NCBI RefSeq assembly: GCF_003144095.1
Contig: NZ_NSKH01000002.1
Span: 259,024 to 323,023, forward strand
DNA: 64,000 nucleotides
Reading direction: 5' to 3'
Source of the DNA: Streptomyces sp. ICBB 8177
GTDB lineage: Bacteria > Actinomycetota > Actinomycetes > Streptomycetales > Streptomycetaceae
The position numbers and the translations under genes are program-made. Positions 1 through 8,232 of this stretch are shown here, piece after piece; position 1 is the first letter of the stretch, and each line of letters begins with the position of its first letter. Under the pieces are notes generated by a model. That model was not told the origin of the DNA. It did no database searches and was given only the letters and a program-made list of their open reading frames with translations.

Positions 1-111
1 GCCCCCGGCGCCGCGCAGCGCCCGCGTCCAGCGGTCGAGCAGGTCGTCGTGCGCGGCGTGGCGGCGGCTTGGTGCGCCGGATGCCGCAGGCAGGTGCCCG
101 TTGGCTGACAT
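1..111 (-). CDS. N-terminal fragment of an unidentified protein, cut by window edge
   Basis: Reading leftwards from an ATG at 111, the frame stays open to the window edge (37 codons, beginning MSANGHLPAASGAPS and reaching DDLLDRWTRALRGAGG). From about codon 15 the third positions are almost all G or C, as in real genes here, which suggests the 5' end of a gene divergent from cutC. The DDLLDRWTRAL stretch resembles the start of actinobacterial HD-domain phosphohydrolases, but too little is visible to name it. The start codon is uncertain because no clear ribosome binding site precedes it. Confidence 0.4.
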   Translation of the reverse strand, partial: MSANGHLPAASGAPSRRHAAHDDLLDRWTRALRGAGG

Positions 112-181
112 ACGCCCATTGTGGGGGAGCCGGGCGGGGCCGTCTGGCAGTCGGCGCGGGCGGTGTGGCACTCTGTCGTAC

Positions 182-898
182 ATGTCTAGACCAATATTCG
201 AAGTGATCGCCCTGGACGCCGCCGACGCCGTCGCCGCGCAGGCCGGAGGGGCGGATCGCCTCGAACTGGTCAGCGACATGGCGGCGGACGGCCTCACCCC
301 GACCCGAGAGACGTTCGCCGCCGTCAGGGCCGCCGTCGGCATCCCGATCCGCGTGATGCTGCGCACCGCGGCCGGTTTCCGCGCGGGCGACGTGGACGCG
401 CTGTGCCGTCTCGCGCGGGACCTGAGGGCCGAGGGCGCCGAGGAGTTCGTGCTCGGCTTCCTCGACGAGGCCGGGGCGGTCGACCTCGGCGCGGTGCGGG
501 CGCTCGCCGCGACCATCGCGGGCTGCCGCTGGACCTTCCACCGCGCCATCGACCACGCGGCGGACCGGGACGCGGTGCGCCGCGCGCTGTCCGGCATGCC
601 GGGGCTCGACACGTACCTGACCGCGGGCAGCGCGGCCGGCGTGGACGACGGCCTGCCCACGCTGCTGGCCGAGGCGGCACGCAGCGGCTCCGGCGACCCG
701 CGGTTCGCCCCGCGCCTGCTGATCGGCGGCGGCCTGCGCGCGGAGCACCTCCCGGCGCTGCGGGCGGCCGGCGCGGACGCCTTCCACGTCGGCGGCGCGG
801 TACGCGGCCCGGGCGGCTGGTCCTCGTCCGTGGACACCGCGACGGTGCGCTCCTGGCGCGAGAGCCTGGACCAGCCCCTGAGCCAGCCGGTCGGCTGA
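182..898 (+). CDS. cutC: CutC family copper homeostasis protein
   Basis: A 238-residue protein of the usual CutC size and single-domain TIM-barrel type. Family blocks are visible: GGADRLEL near residue 22, RTAAGF near 60, FHRAID (HRAFD-like) near 120, LTAGS near 145 and IGGGL near 180. The ATG at 182 is preferred over an in-frame upstream start because the family begins right at the FEVIALD strand. CutC was linked to copper tolerance in E. coli, but its biochemical role is still disputed. It stands alone, divergent from the edge gene and converging on the helD-type gene 74 nt downstream. Confidence 0.9.
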   Translation: MSRPIFEVIALDAADAVAAQAGGADRLELVSDMAADGLTPTRETFAAVRAAVGIPIRVMLRTAAGFRAGDVDALCRLARDLRAEGAEEFVLGFLDEAGAVDLGAVRALAATIAGCRWTFHRAIDHAADRDAVRRALSGMPGLDTYLTAGSAAGVDDGLPTLLAEAARSGSGDPRFAPRLLIGGGLRAEHLPALRAAGADAFHVGGAVRGPGGWSSSVDTATVRSWRESLDQPLSQPVG

Positions 899-972
899 GG
901 CGTGGGTCGTCGGCGCCCGGTCTCCACCGGGCGCCACGTGCCCGCCCGCCCCCCCCGCGTGGCGTCCCGCGC

Positions 973-3195
973 CTACCCCGCCAGCTCCCGCGGCAACGGC
1001 GACGCGTGCACGACGGTGAGGCCGGAGACCGCCCGGGTCAGTGCGACGTAGAGCCTGCGCAGGCCGGTGCGGACGTCCGGCTCGCCGGCCACCACCGCGG
1101 CCGGTTCGTCGACCACCACGTAGTCGTACTCCAGGCCCTTCGCCAGCGACGCGGGCACCAGCGTCAGCCGGGACTCCCGCGACGTCTCCTCGCCCGGCGC
1201 CAGGCACGCCAGCCCGGCCGCCTCCAGCGCCTGCCGCAGCAGGGGGATCCGCGCGTCCGCCGCGATCAGCCCGATCGACCCCTCGCGCCGCAGCGACTCA
1301 CGGCACGCCACCACCACGGCGTCCGTCAACTCGCCCTCGTCGACGGCTCGTACGACCAGATCGCCCGCCGACTCGCGGACCGAGGTCGCCGGGGCCAGCC
1401 GGGGCGCGATCCTGGGCAGCAGCCGGGAGGCGTACGCGATGACCTCGCGCGGCACGCGGAAGCCGCGCGTCAACTCCTCGATCCGCCCGTCGGGTTTGCC
1501 CAGGTGCGCCAGCGCCTCCTGCCAACTGCCCGTGGCCCAGGGCGTGGTGCCCTGCGCGATGTCGCCCAGCACGGTCGCGGAACCGGTCGTGCAGCGCCGC
1601 CCGACCGCGCGGTACTGCATGGGGGACAGGTCCTGCGCCTCGTCCAGCACCACGTGCCCGAGCGAGGGCGTGCGGTGCACCTGGTCCGCCGCCTCGTCCA
1701 CCAGCACGGCGTCCGCCGCCGACCAGCGCGCCGACTTCACGCCCCGCGCCGGCTTCTCCCACAGGATCGCGGCCTGCTCCTCGGGCGTCAGCAACCCCTC
1801 GGCGCACTCCGCGAGGAAGTCCGCGTCGGACAGCAGCCGCAGCACCGTCTTCGCCGGGTCGGCCGGCGGCCAGATCGCCTTCGCCGCCGCCTTCACCGGC
1901 TGCGAGCGGGCCACCGCGTCCTGCACCCGGTCGTCCGGCGCCTCGCCCGCCGCCTCCATCCGGACCAGCACCGCGTGCGCGATCCGCTGCGGCAGCGCCT
2001 CGGCTGCGGCCCCGTACCGGATGTCGCGCCGCGCCAACTCCTCCACGATCTCCTGGAGTTCGTACGACGGGACGCGCCAGCGCCGCGAACCGCGCACCAC
2101 GACGACGCCCTCGGACGGCATCGTGATTCCCGAACGCACCGCGCGGCGCACGACCTCGGCCATCCGCGCGTCGCCCTTGATCCGGGCGGCGGCCGGCGAG
2201 TCGGTGCCGCGCACCTCGACGTGCGCCACCAGGTCGTCCACCGTGGCCTGTTTCACGTGCAACTCGCCCAGCGCGGGCAGCACTTGCTCGATGTAGTGCA
2301 GGAAGGAACGGTTCGGCCCGACCACCAGCGTGCCGGTGCGCGCCAGCCGTTCGCGGTGCGCGTAGAGCAGGAAGGCGACCCGGTGCAGCCCGACCGCCGT
2401 CTTGCCGGTGCCGGGCGCCCCCTGCACGCAGACCGTGCCGCCGATCCCGGACCGCACGATCTCGTCCTGTTCCGGCTGGATGGTGGCCACGATGTCCCGC
2501 ATCGGACCGACGCGCGGCCGCTCGATCTCGCTCTGGAGCAGCTTGCTGCTGGTCTCGGCCTCGGCCGGGTCCGTGAGGTGCTCGTCCTCGTACGCGGTGA
2601 GGCTGCCGCCGGTGTAGCCGAAACGGCGGCGCAGCCCCACGTCCATCGGCTCCTTGCGGGAAGCCCGGTAGAACGGCTGCGAGACGGGTGCGCGCCAGTC
2701 GATCACCATCGGCTCGCCCTCGGCGTCGTGCACGTGCCGCCGCCCGATGTAGAAGCGCTCGCCCTCGGCGCCTTCCGCCTGGTCAGCGCCGGGCGCGTGC
2801 AGGTAGTCGAGGCGGCCGAAGAACAGCGGGGTGTGCGCGAGGTCGGCGAGCGCGGCGATGCGGTCGTCGATCTGGCGTTGCAGCACCTCGGCGTTGACCC
2901 AGTTCGCGGTCACGTCCCGGATGTCGAGCGCCTCGGCCTCCGCCCGCATGGCCCGCAGCGCGCTGCGGGAGGCGGCGAGGTGGGCGCGCTCCCGCGCGAG
3001 GGGGTCGTCGTCGCCATGGGGCGCGGCGGGCGCGTCGGCCGGGCCGGCGGAGGTGGCGGGGCCGGGTGGTACGGCGGGGCGGGCGGCCGGTGGGGTGGCG
3101 TCGGCCGGTGCGGTGGCTGGGCCGGCCGGTGCGGTGGCGTCGGCCGGTGCGGTGGCTGGGCCGGCGGGTTCGGGCGCGGGCAGGGGCGCGGACAC
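973..3195 (-). CDS. helD: HelD/HelR-type UvrD-like ATPase, RNA polymerase recycling factor
   Basis: A 740-residue superfamily 1 helicase-like protein. A coiled-coil-like N-terminal part (about 64-120) precedes a split ATPase core with Walker A GAPGTGKTAV (about 259-268) and Walker B VVLDEAQDLSP (about 520). Such proteins in actinobacteria (class II HelD; HelR in Streptomyces) bind RNA polymerase, pull stalled enzyme off DNA and can give rifamycin tolerance. The GTG at 3195 is supported by GGAGG ten bases upstream. Residues 10-60 are an Ala/Pro low-complexity leader with repeated PAGPATAPADAT, encoded by direct DNA repeats at about 3061-3170. I found no rifamycin-associated inverted repeat upstream. 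Confidence 0.85.
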   Translation of the reverse strand: MSAPLPAPEPAGPATAPADATAPAGPATAPADATPPAARPAVPPGPATSAGPADAPAAPHGDDDPLARERAHLAASRSALRAMRAEAEALDIRDVTANWVNAEVLQRQIDDRIAALADLAHTPLFFGRLDYLHAPGADQAEGAEGERFYIGRRHVHDAEGEPMVIDWRAPVSQPFYRASRKEPMDVGLRRRFGYTGGSLTAYEDEHLTDPAEAETSSKLLQSEIERPRVGPMRDIVATIQPEQDEIVRSGIGGTVCVQGAPGTGKTAVGLHRVAFLLYAHRERLARTGTLVVGPNRSFLHYIEQVLPALGELHVKQATVDDLVAHVEVRGTDSPAAARIKGDARMAEVVRRAVRSGITMPSEGVVVVRGSRRWRVPSYELQEIVEELARRDIRYGAAAEALPQRIAHAVLVRMEAAGEAPDDRVQDAVARSQPVKAAAKAIWPPADPAKTVLRLLSDADFLAECAEGLLTPEEQAAILWEKPARGVKSARWSAADAVLVDEAADQVHRTPSLGHVVLDEAQDLSPMQYRAVGRRCTTGSATVLGDIAQGTTPWATGSWQEALAHLGKPDGRIEELTRGFRVPREVIAYASRLLPRIAPRLAPATSVRESAGDLVVRAVDEGELTDAVVVACRESLRREGSIGLIAADARIPLLRQALEAAGLACLAPGEETSRESRLTLVPASLAKGLEYDYVVVDEPAAVVAGEPDVRTGLRRLYVALTRAVSGLTVVHASPLPRELAG

Positions 3196-3700
3196 GGTGC
3201 GATGCCTCCGGAAGTACGCGGGCGCGCCACAGCCGCCGCACGAGCGGGCACCGCGAAGGGCCCGGCCGACGCGCGGCCGCTGTGTGTACGCGAGTGGTAG
3301 TACGACTCGGCTGCCGACCGGTTTCCGTCCGGGCGGCGCTCCCGACCCGGCAGGTGAACCGGGTGCGCGGAGACAGCAAGACGCGAGATGTTACGCCGCC
3401 GCTGGCCGGGACGCGAATGGATTTCGGGGCGGGGAGCCTCCGCGGGTCCGCGGCCGGCGAGGAGGGCGCGGCGGCCCGCGGGGTTCGGAGGAGGCCCGCG
3501 GGGGTTTGGGGGAGGCCCGCGGGGGTTCGGGGGAGGCCCGCAGGGTTTCGGGGAGGGGAGGCGACGGCACGCGGCACGGCCCGGAGGGACTGCCCTCACT
3601 CCCCCGAGTGACGGGTCAGCCTGGAGTCGTAGCGGACGCGCCGGGACGATCATCCCGGGGACCGATGCGCGCCAATCGGGTGAAAACCTACCGTGGAGAC
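3196..3700. other. Intergenic region upstream of helD and of the 89-aa gene
   Basis: 505 bases between two divergent genes. I find no convincing reading frame. It should hold both promoters; the clearest feature is the tandem repeat at 3474-3555. The last 20 bases carry the TGGAGAC ribosome binding site of the gene at 3701. Confidence 0.6.
3474..3555. repeat. Four tandem copies of a 20-21 nt G-rich unit
   Basis: Copies start at 3474, 3494, 3515 and 3536; the unit reads roughly GCCCGCGGGGGTTCGGGGAG with single-base changes. It lies in the promoter-side gap between helD and the next gene, not inside a gene. The G runs on the + strand could form G-quadruplex structures. Confidence 0.8.
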
Positions 3701-3970
3701 ATGGCTACCCACACACTGAACCCGATCCGCGGCAGCACGGCCATCTCGGCCCTGCCCGCCACCGCCCCGACCCAAGACGACCTGGCCGCCCGGTCCGCCC
3801 CCGGCGCCGACCGCCGTGACCATCCGCGCCACCTTCTCGGCAGTGCCCTGCGCGCCGTCGGCGTCTTCGTCGACACCGCCTTCCGCGTCGTCGTGCTCGG
3901 CACCGACGGCACCAAGCAGCCCGACCTGTCGCACATACCCCGCCAGGGCCCGCGCGGCGGCCTCGCCTGA
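3701..3970 (+). CDS. Conserved small actinobacterial protein of unknown function
   Basis: 89 residues, starting at an ATG six bases after GGAG. The first 45 residues are polar and disordered-looking; residues 46-72 (LLGSALRAVGVFVDTAFRVV) form an amphipathic or weakly hydrophobic helix, followed by a short polar tail. No enzymatic motif is seen. It resembles small hypothetical proteins common in Streptomyces. It precedes the GT87 gene on the same strand with a gap of about 100 nt, so it might be co-transcribed, though a TAGGGT hexamer at about 4002-4007 could be a separate -10 for the downstream gene. Confidence 0.6.
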   Translation: MATHTLNPIRGSTAISALPATAPTQDDLAARSAPGADRRDHPRHLLGSALRAVGVFVDTAFRVVVLGTDGTKQPDLSHIPRQGPRGGLA

Positions 3971-4071
3971 CCCGTTGCCCGGCGTGGTCCGCCGGTCGCT
4001 GGGTAGGGTCGCCGGGGGTGTCGGCTCACCGCCGGTGCCGACCGACCACGGTGACCGGAAGGCCAGCTCAG

Positions 4072-5460
4072 GTGAGTGCGACCACGACGGCGATACGAGG
4101 CGACCGAGGCGACGCCGAACGGAACCGGCCGGGGGCACCCACCCCCGCGGTCGCTCCTGGCCCCGCCACCCTCAGAACCGCGCTCGCCGCGGCCCCCCGG
4201 CGTCCCTTGCTGCTCGCCACCGCCCTGCTCGCCGTCTCACTGCTCGCCTACGCGAGCCTGTGCGTGGCGATGCGCTTCGAGATGGCTGACATCGTCGTCT
4301 ACCGCGCCGAAGGGCTCGCCGCCGCCACCGGCCACGGGCTGTACGACCTGAGGGTGACCCGCTGGCAGCTGCCCGCGACGTATCCGCCGTTCGCCGCGAT
4401 TCTGTTCGTCCCGACCTCCTGGCTGCCGCTGCACGTGCTGCGGCTGGTGGTCACCGAGGCCAACGTCGTGCTGCTCGGCGTTCTCGCCCATCTGTCGATG
4501 CGCTTCGCCGGGTGGCCGCGCCGGGTGGGACTGCGGCCGGTGGCGCTGCTGGTCGTCGTCGCGCTGGGGATATGGATCGAGCCGGTCTTCCAGACGCTGG
4601 TGTGCGGCCAGGTGAACCTGGCGCTGGACTGCCTGGTCCTGTGGGACCTCTCCCGGCCCGACGGCGCGCGCGGCAAGGGCGTCGCCACCGGTGTGGCCGC
4701 CGGGATCAAGCTGACGCCCGCGCTGTTCGTCGTCTACCTGCTGCTGTCCGGACGGCGCAGGGCGGCCGCCACCTCGGCCGCCGCGTTCGCGGGCACGGCG
4801 CTGGTGGGCTGGCTGGCGCTGCCCGCCGCCAGCGCGGACTACTGGACGCGCGAGATGTTCGACACCTCGCGGGTCGGCAAGGTGTGGACGGTGGACGACC
4901 AGTCGCTCCAAGGACTCGTCGCCCGGCTGCTGCACACCACCGCGCCGGGCCTGTGGTGGCAGGTGCCCGCCGCGCTGGTCGCGGTGGCGGGGGTGGTGGT
5001 GGCCGCGTGGGCGGCGCGGCGCGGGCTGGAGACGTGGGGGGTGCTGTGTGCGGCGGTCACCGCGTTGCTGGTCTCGCCGATCAGCTGGACGCACCACTGG
5101 GTGTGGTGCGTGCCGCTGCTGATCGTGCTGGCCGCCGAGGCACGCCGGGTCCCGTGGCGTTGGGCGGTGCTCGGCCTGGTGCTGGTCGCCTTCACCGCGC
5201 GCACCATGTGGCTGGTGCACCGCCCCGGCTCCTACGTGCTGCGGCTGCCGTGGTGGCAGCAGCCGCTGGCGTCGCCGTACCCCGTGCTGGGCCTGGCCTT
5301 CCTTGCCTTCGCCGTCTGGCGAATACGCCGCTACACCTCGTCGCCGGTCAGGTCGTCGCCGGTCAGTCCGCCTCCGGCGGGCCCCTCGGTGGCGAGGTCG
5401 TCGGTGGCGAGGTCGACGCCCGCCAGCACGTCGTCGGAGTCCACGATGCGGTACGCGTAG
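4072..5460 (+). CDS. GT87 family membrane glycosyltransferase (DUF2029)
   Basis: About 462 residues with roughly ten hydrophobic segments, typical of polyprenyl-phosphate-mannose-dependent alpha-(1,2)-mannosyltransferases of family GT87. The acidic EMADIVVYRAEG motif after the first membrane span is the expected catalytic loop, and LPATYPPFAAILF and ISWTHHWVWCVPL are typical family stretches. It would add sugars to lipid-linked glycans on the outer face of the membrane. The start is ambiguous: GTG at 4072 is used, but GTG at 4018 lies ten bases after a TAGGGT hexamer and could start a leaderless message. The last 43 codons run antisense over the 3' end of the XPB gene and encode a low-complexity Ser/Pro/Val tail. 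Confidence 0.8.
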   Translation: MSATTTAIRGDRGDAERNRPGAPTPAVAPGPATLRTALAAAPRRPLLLATALLAVSLLAYASLCVAMRFEMADIVVYRAEGLAAATGHGLYDLRVTRWQLPATYPPFAAILFVPTSWLPLHVLRLVVTEANVVLLGVLAHLSMRFAGWPRRVGLRPVALLVVVALGIWIEPVFQTLVCGQVNLALDCLVLWDLSRPDGARGKGVATGVAAGIKLTPALFVVYLLLSGRRRAAATSAAAFAGTALVGWLALPAASADYWTREMFDTSRVGKVWTVDDQSLQGLVARLLHTTAPGLWWQVPAALVAVAGVVVAAWAARRGLETWGVLCAAVTALLVSPISWTHHWVWCVPLLIVLAAEARRVPWRWAVLGLVLVAFTARTMWLVHRPGSYVLRLPWWQQPLASPYPVLGLAFLAFAVWRIRRYTSSPVRSSPVSPPPAGPSVARSSVARSTPASTSSESTMRYA

Positions 5461-7055
5461 CCCTGCTCGGCGAGGAAGCGCTGCCGGTGCGCGGCGAAGT
5501 CCTGGTCGACGGTGTCGCGCGCGACGACCGAGTAGAAACGGGCCTCGTGGCCGTCCGCCTTGGGCCGCAGCACCCGGCCGAGCCGCTGCGCCTCCTCCTG
5601 GCGTGAGCCGAAGGTGCCGGAGACCTGGATGGCGACGGTCGCCTCGGGCAGGTCGATGGAGAAGTTGGCGACCTTGGAGACCACCAGCACGCTGATCTCC
5701 CCGCGCCGGAAGGCGTCGAAGAGCTTCTCGCGCTGCGCGTTGGTCGTCTCGCCCTTGATCACCGGTGCGTCCAGGTGCTCGCCCAGCTCGTCCAGCTGGT
5801 CGATGTACTGGCCGATGACCAGCGTCTGCTGCCCCCGGTGCCGGGCCACCAGCGCCTCGGTCACCCGCCGCTTGGTCGCGGTCGTGGCGCAGTAACGGTA
5901 CTTCTCCTCCGTCTCGGCGGTCGCGTACGCGAGGCGTTCGGCGTCGGTGAGGTTGACCCGCACCTCGACGCAGTCGGCCGGGGCGATGTAGCCCTGCGCC
6001 TCGATCTCCTTCCAGGGGGCGTCGAAGCGCTTGGGGCCGATCAGCGAGAAGACGTCGGACTCGCGGCCGTCCTCGCGCACCAGGGTCGCGGTCAGCCCGA
6101 GCCTGCGGCGCGCCTGGAGGTCGGCGGTGAACTTGAAGACCGGCGCCGGCAGCAGGTGCACCTCGTCGTAGACGATCAGGCCCCAGTCGCGGGAGTCGAA
6201 CAGCTCCAGGTGCGGGTAGACGCCCTTCCGCTTGGTCGTCAGCACCTGGTACGTGGCGATGGTGACCGGCCGGATCTCCTTGCGGGTGCCGCTGTACTCG
6301 CCGATCTCGTCCTCGGTCAGCGAGGTGCGGCGGACCAGTTCGTGCTTCCACTGCCGGGCGGAGACGGTGTTGGTCACCAGGATCAGCGTGGTCGCCTTGG
6401 CCCGCGCCATCGCGCCCGCGCCCACCAGCGTCTTGCCCGCGCCGCACGGCAGCACGACCACGCCGGAGCCGCCGTGCCAGAAGCCGTCGACGGCCTGCTG
6501 CTGGTACGGGCGCAGCTCCCAGCCGTCCTGCTCCAGCTCGATCGGGTGCGCCTCGCCGTCCACGTAGCCCGCCAGGTCCTCTGCGGGCCAGCCGAGCTTG
6601 AGCAGCACCTGCTTGATCTGCCCGCGCTCGGAGGGGTGGACGATCACGCTGTCCTCGTCGATCCGCTTGCCCACCAGCGGCTGGACCTTCTTCGATCGCA
6701 GCACCTCGTGCAGCACCGGGCGGTCGGTGGTCTCCAGCACCAGGCCGTGCGTCGGGTGCTTCAGCAGCCGCAGTCGCCCGTAGCGGGCCATCGTCTCGGC
6801 GACGTCGATCAGTAGCGCGTGCGGCACCGGGTAGCGCGAGTACTGCACGAGCGCGTCCACGACCTGCTCGGCGTCGTGACCGGCGGCCCGCGCGTTCCAC
6901 AGCCCGAGCGGGGTGACCCGGTAGGTGTGGATGTGCTCGGGTGCCCGCTCCAGCTCGGCGAACGGCGCGATGGCCCGCCGGCAGTCGTCCGCCTGGGGGT
7001 GGTCCACCTCCAGCAGCAGCGTCTTGTCGCTCTGGACGATGAGGGGTCCGTTCAC
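5331..7055 (-). CDS. XPB/ERCC3-type superfamily 2 DNA repair helicase
   Basis: 574 residues, the usual size of bacterial XPB. N-terminal domain about 1-170, then the helicase core: Walker A LPCGAGKT (202-209), DEVH (297-300), the XPB-specific RED motif (327-329), and C-terminal motif VI QEEAQRLGRVLRP. It is a 3'-5' DNA helicase/translocase related to nucleotide excision repair factors. The GTG at 7055 is chosen because GGAGAGGCGGAG precedes it and the family begins with a GPLIVQSDKTLLLEVDH-like sequence. The C-terminus ends in short tandem repeats (DLATDDLATE, LTGDDLTGDE) that overlap the GT87 gene by 130 nt. In mycobacteria XPB usually neighbours the helicase-associated family found here at 8969-11434. 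Confidence 0.95.
   Translation of the reverse strand: MNGPLIVQSDKTLLLEVDHPQADDCRRAIAPFAELERAPEHIHTYRVTPLGLWNARAAGHDAEQVVDALVQYSRYPVPHALLIDVAETMARYGRLRLLKHPTHGLVLETTDRPVLHEVLRSKKVQPLVGKRIDEDSVIVHPSERGQIKQVLLKLGWPAEDLAGYVDGEAHPIELEQDGWELRPYQQQAVDGFWHGGSGVVVLPCGAGKTLVGAGAMARAKATTLILVTNTVSARQWKHELVRRTSLTEDEIGEYSGTRKEIRPVTIATYQVLTTKRKGVYPHLELFDSRDWGLIVYDEVHLLPAPVFKFTADLQARRRLGLTATLVREDGRESDVFSLIGPKRFDAPWKEIEAQGYIAPADCVEVRVNLTDAERLAYATAETEEKYRYCATTATKRRVTEALVARHRGQQTLVIGQYIDQLDELGEHLDAPVIKGETTNAQREKLFDAFRRGEISVLVVSKVANFSIDLPEATVAIQVSGTFGSRQEEAQRLGRVLRPKADGHEARFYSVVARDTVDQDFAAHRQRFLAEQGYAYRIVDSDDVLAGVDLATDDLATEGPAGGGLTGDDLTGDEV
5338..5415. repeat. Two pairs of perfect-to-near-perfect 15-nt direct repeats in overlapping gene ends
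   Basis: TCGTCGCCGGTCAGG is repeated at 5338 and 5353 (last base differs), and TCGGTGGCGAGGTCG at 5386 and 5401. They are read in both convergent genes, giving Ser/Val-Arg repeats in the GT87 tail and Asp/Leu/Thr pentapeptide repeats in the XPB tail. Slippage or duplication at the gene ends is the simplest origin. Confidence 0.75.
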
Positions 7056-7199
7056 GCGCTCTCCGCCTCTCCGATCGCGTTGGGCTAATCCTCCAGTGTG
7101 CCTCATGGCGTCACGGGTCGGCTCCGCCCCGGCTGAGTGCGCCGACGGGACGGCTGAGCGCGGGCGGGACGGCCCGGGCCGCACCGCGCCGGGAAGCCT

Positions 7200-7670
7200 T
7201 CAGCCCAGGTATGGCTGGTCGCGGGCCTCCTGGTAGTGCCGCAGCCGCAGCCGCTGCGTGTGGTGCATCGGCAGCACCGCCAGGTCGTCCGGTGCGACGA
7301 ATCGCAGTTCCGTGGACTCGTCCGAGACGGCGAGCGCGCCACCGGTCACGCGTGCGGTGAAGCAGACGTTGAACTGCCTGCGCACCTCGCCGTCGCTGTA
7401 CGCGATCACATGGCGGGGGTCGGTGTACGTGCCGACGAGACCCGTGATCTCGATGTCGAGAGCCGTCTCCTCCTTGACCTCGCGCACGGCGGCCCCCGGA
7501 AGCGAGTCACCCATCTCCATACCGCCGCCGGGAAGCGCCCACAGGCCGCTGTCCTCGCGACGCTGCAACAGGATGCGTCCGGCCTCGTCGGTGACGACGG
7601 CAGAGGCGGCGACGACCAGGCTGTTCGGCTTCGGGGCGGCGGAGTCGTCGTAGTACTCGGTCCGTGGCAT
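7200..7670 (-). CDS. NUDIX hydrolase
   Basis: 156 residues with one NUDIX fold; it should cleave a nucleoside diphosphate linked to another group. The NUDIX box spans about residues 47-69 (GGMEMGDSLPGAAVREVKEE). Compared with GX5EX7REUXEEXGU, the first Glu is Asp and the final Gly is Ala, while the metal-binding REVKEE core is intact, so activity is likely but not certain. The ATG at 7670 follows GGAGGGTGAG. Directly upstream on the same strand is a broken HTH regulator gene; homologues in other streptomycetes, as I recall, sit behind a full-length one. Confidence 0.85.
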   Translation of the reverse strand: MPRTEYYDDSAAPKPNSLVVAASAVVTDEAGRILLQRREDSGLWALPGGGMEMGDSLPGAAVREVKEETALDIEITGLVGTYTDPRHVIAYSDGEVRRQFNVCFTARVTGGALAVSDESTELRFVAPDDLAVLPMHHTQRLRLRHYQEARDQPYLG

Positions 7671-7842
7671 CGCTCACCCTCCCGCTACGGGCGTGGCCGA
7701 TGCCCAGACGGCCTCGAAGCTTCCCGCGGCCGAGGTTCACCCACCGCTCAACGGACTTGGGGTCCACCTCGGCCTTCGCGGCCAGGCCGGCGTTGGTCCA
7801 CCCGCCCGCCGCCATGGCTACTCGTGATCTCTCGTTGGACAT
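7671..7842 (-). pseudogene. Truncated XRE-type HTH regulator (N-terminal remnant)
   Basis: From an ATG at 7842, preceded by AGGAGGGTGAAG, 39 codons encode a clear helix-turn-helix start with AGLAAKAEVDPKSVERWVNL near residues 18-37, typical of XRE regulators of about 250 residues in Streptomyces. After codon 39 (7726) the resemblance ends and the frame continues as Arg/Gly-rich text into the NUDIX gene in another phase, stopping at 7507. The good ribosome site and intact start suggest an internal deletion that removed most of the gene and left the downstream NUDIX gene with its own start. Confidence 0.65.
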
Positions 7843-7983
7843 TCGGTCTTCACCCTCCTGCCGGGACGTTGGTAGGGACGTTCTACCTCTGTCAGGACGT
7901 CCCGAAGTGGGCTTTGTGGGAGGTGCCCACGTGCTGATGACGGGCACGAAGCTCCTGGCACGGACACCGGTGAGCGGCCTCGC

Positions 7984-8187
7984 ATGACCCTTCGGATCAG
8001 CCGTGACAGCGGCCGCACTTGGGGACCGACGCAAGTGGTGTGGCCGGTCGAGCCCTCGGACATCCTGGCGCGGCCATGCGCCTGTCCACCGCGCGCGTGC
8101 GCCCGGTGTGTTCGTTCGGGCTGCAACTCACCTGCGACCGCGGCCAGTTCAACCGCCCGGCCGAGTGGGGTGCCGGTGCGCGGGTAG
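7984..8187 (+). CDS. Possible 67-aa hypothetical protein beside the HTH remnant
   Basis: ATG-started frame after GGTGAG. The first 23 residues (MTLRISRDSGRTWGPTQVVW) match, from memory, the opening of small Streptomyces proteins found divergent from XRE regulators, which end in a Cys/Arg-rich segment; here the later part contains several Cys and Pro residues (CACPPRACARCVRSGC). Codon bias is weaker than in core genes. It may be a decayed or genuine small protein; no function is known. Confidence 0.4.
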   Translation: MTLRISRDSGRTWGPTQVVWPVEPSDILARPCACPPRACARCVRSGCNSPATAASSTARPSGVPVRG

Positions 8188-8232
8188 GCGTTCGGGCGGA
8201 GGGTCGGCAGGGCGTGAGGGCGGGAGGTCCTC

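Noticed and set aside
403-3300. 965-codon plus-strand frame over cutC and helD
   Set aside because: Arg/Pro-rich shadow of two recognised genes with no family resemblance.
3196-3400. Rifamycin-associated element upstream of the HelD/HelR-type gene
   Set aside because: I looked for the expected imperfect inverted repeat and did not find one.
4237-6900. 887-codon minus-strand frame
   Set aside because: Shifted-frame shadow of XPB running antisense through the GT87 gene.
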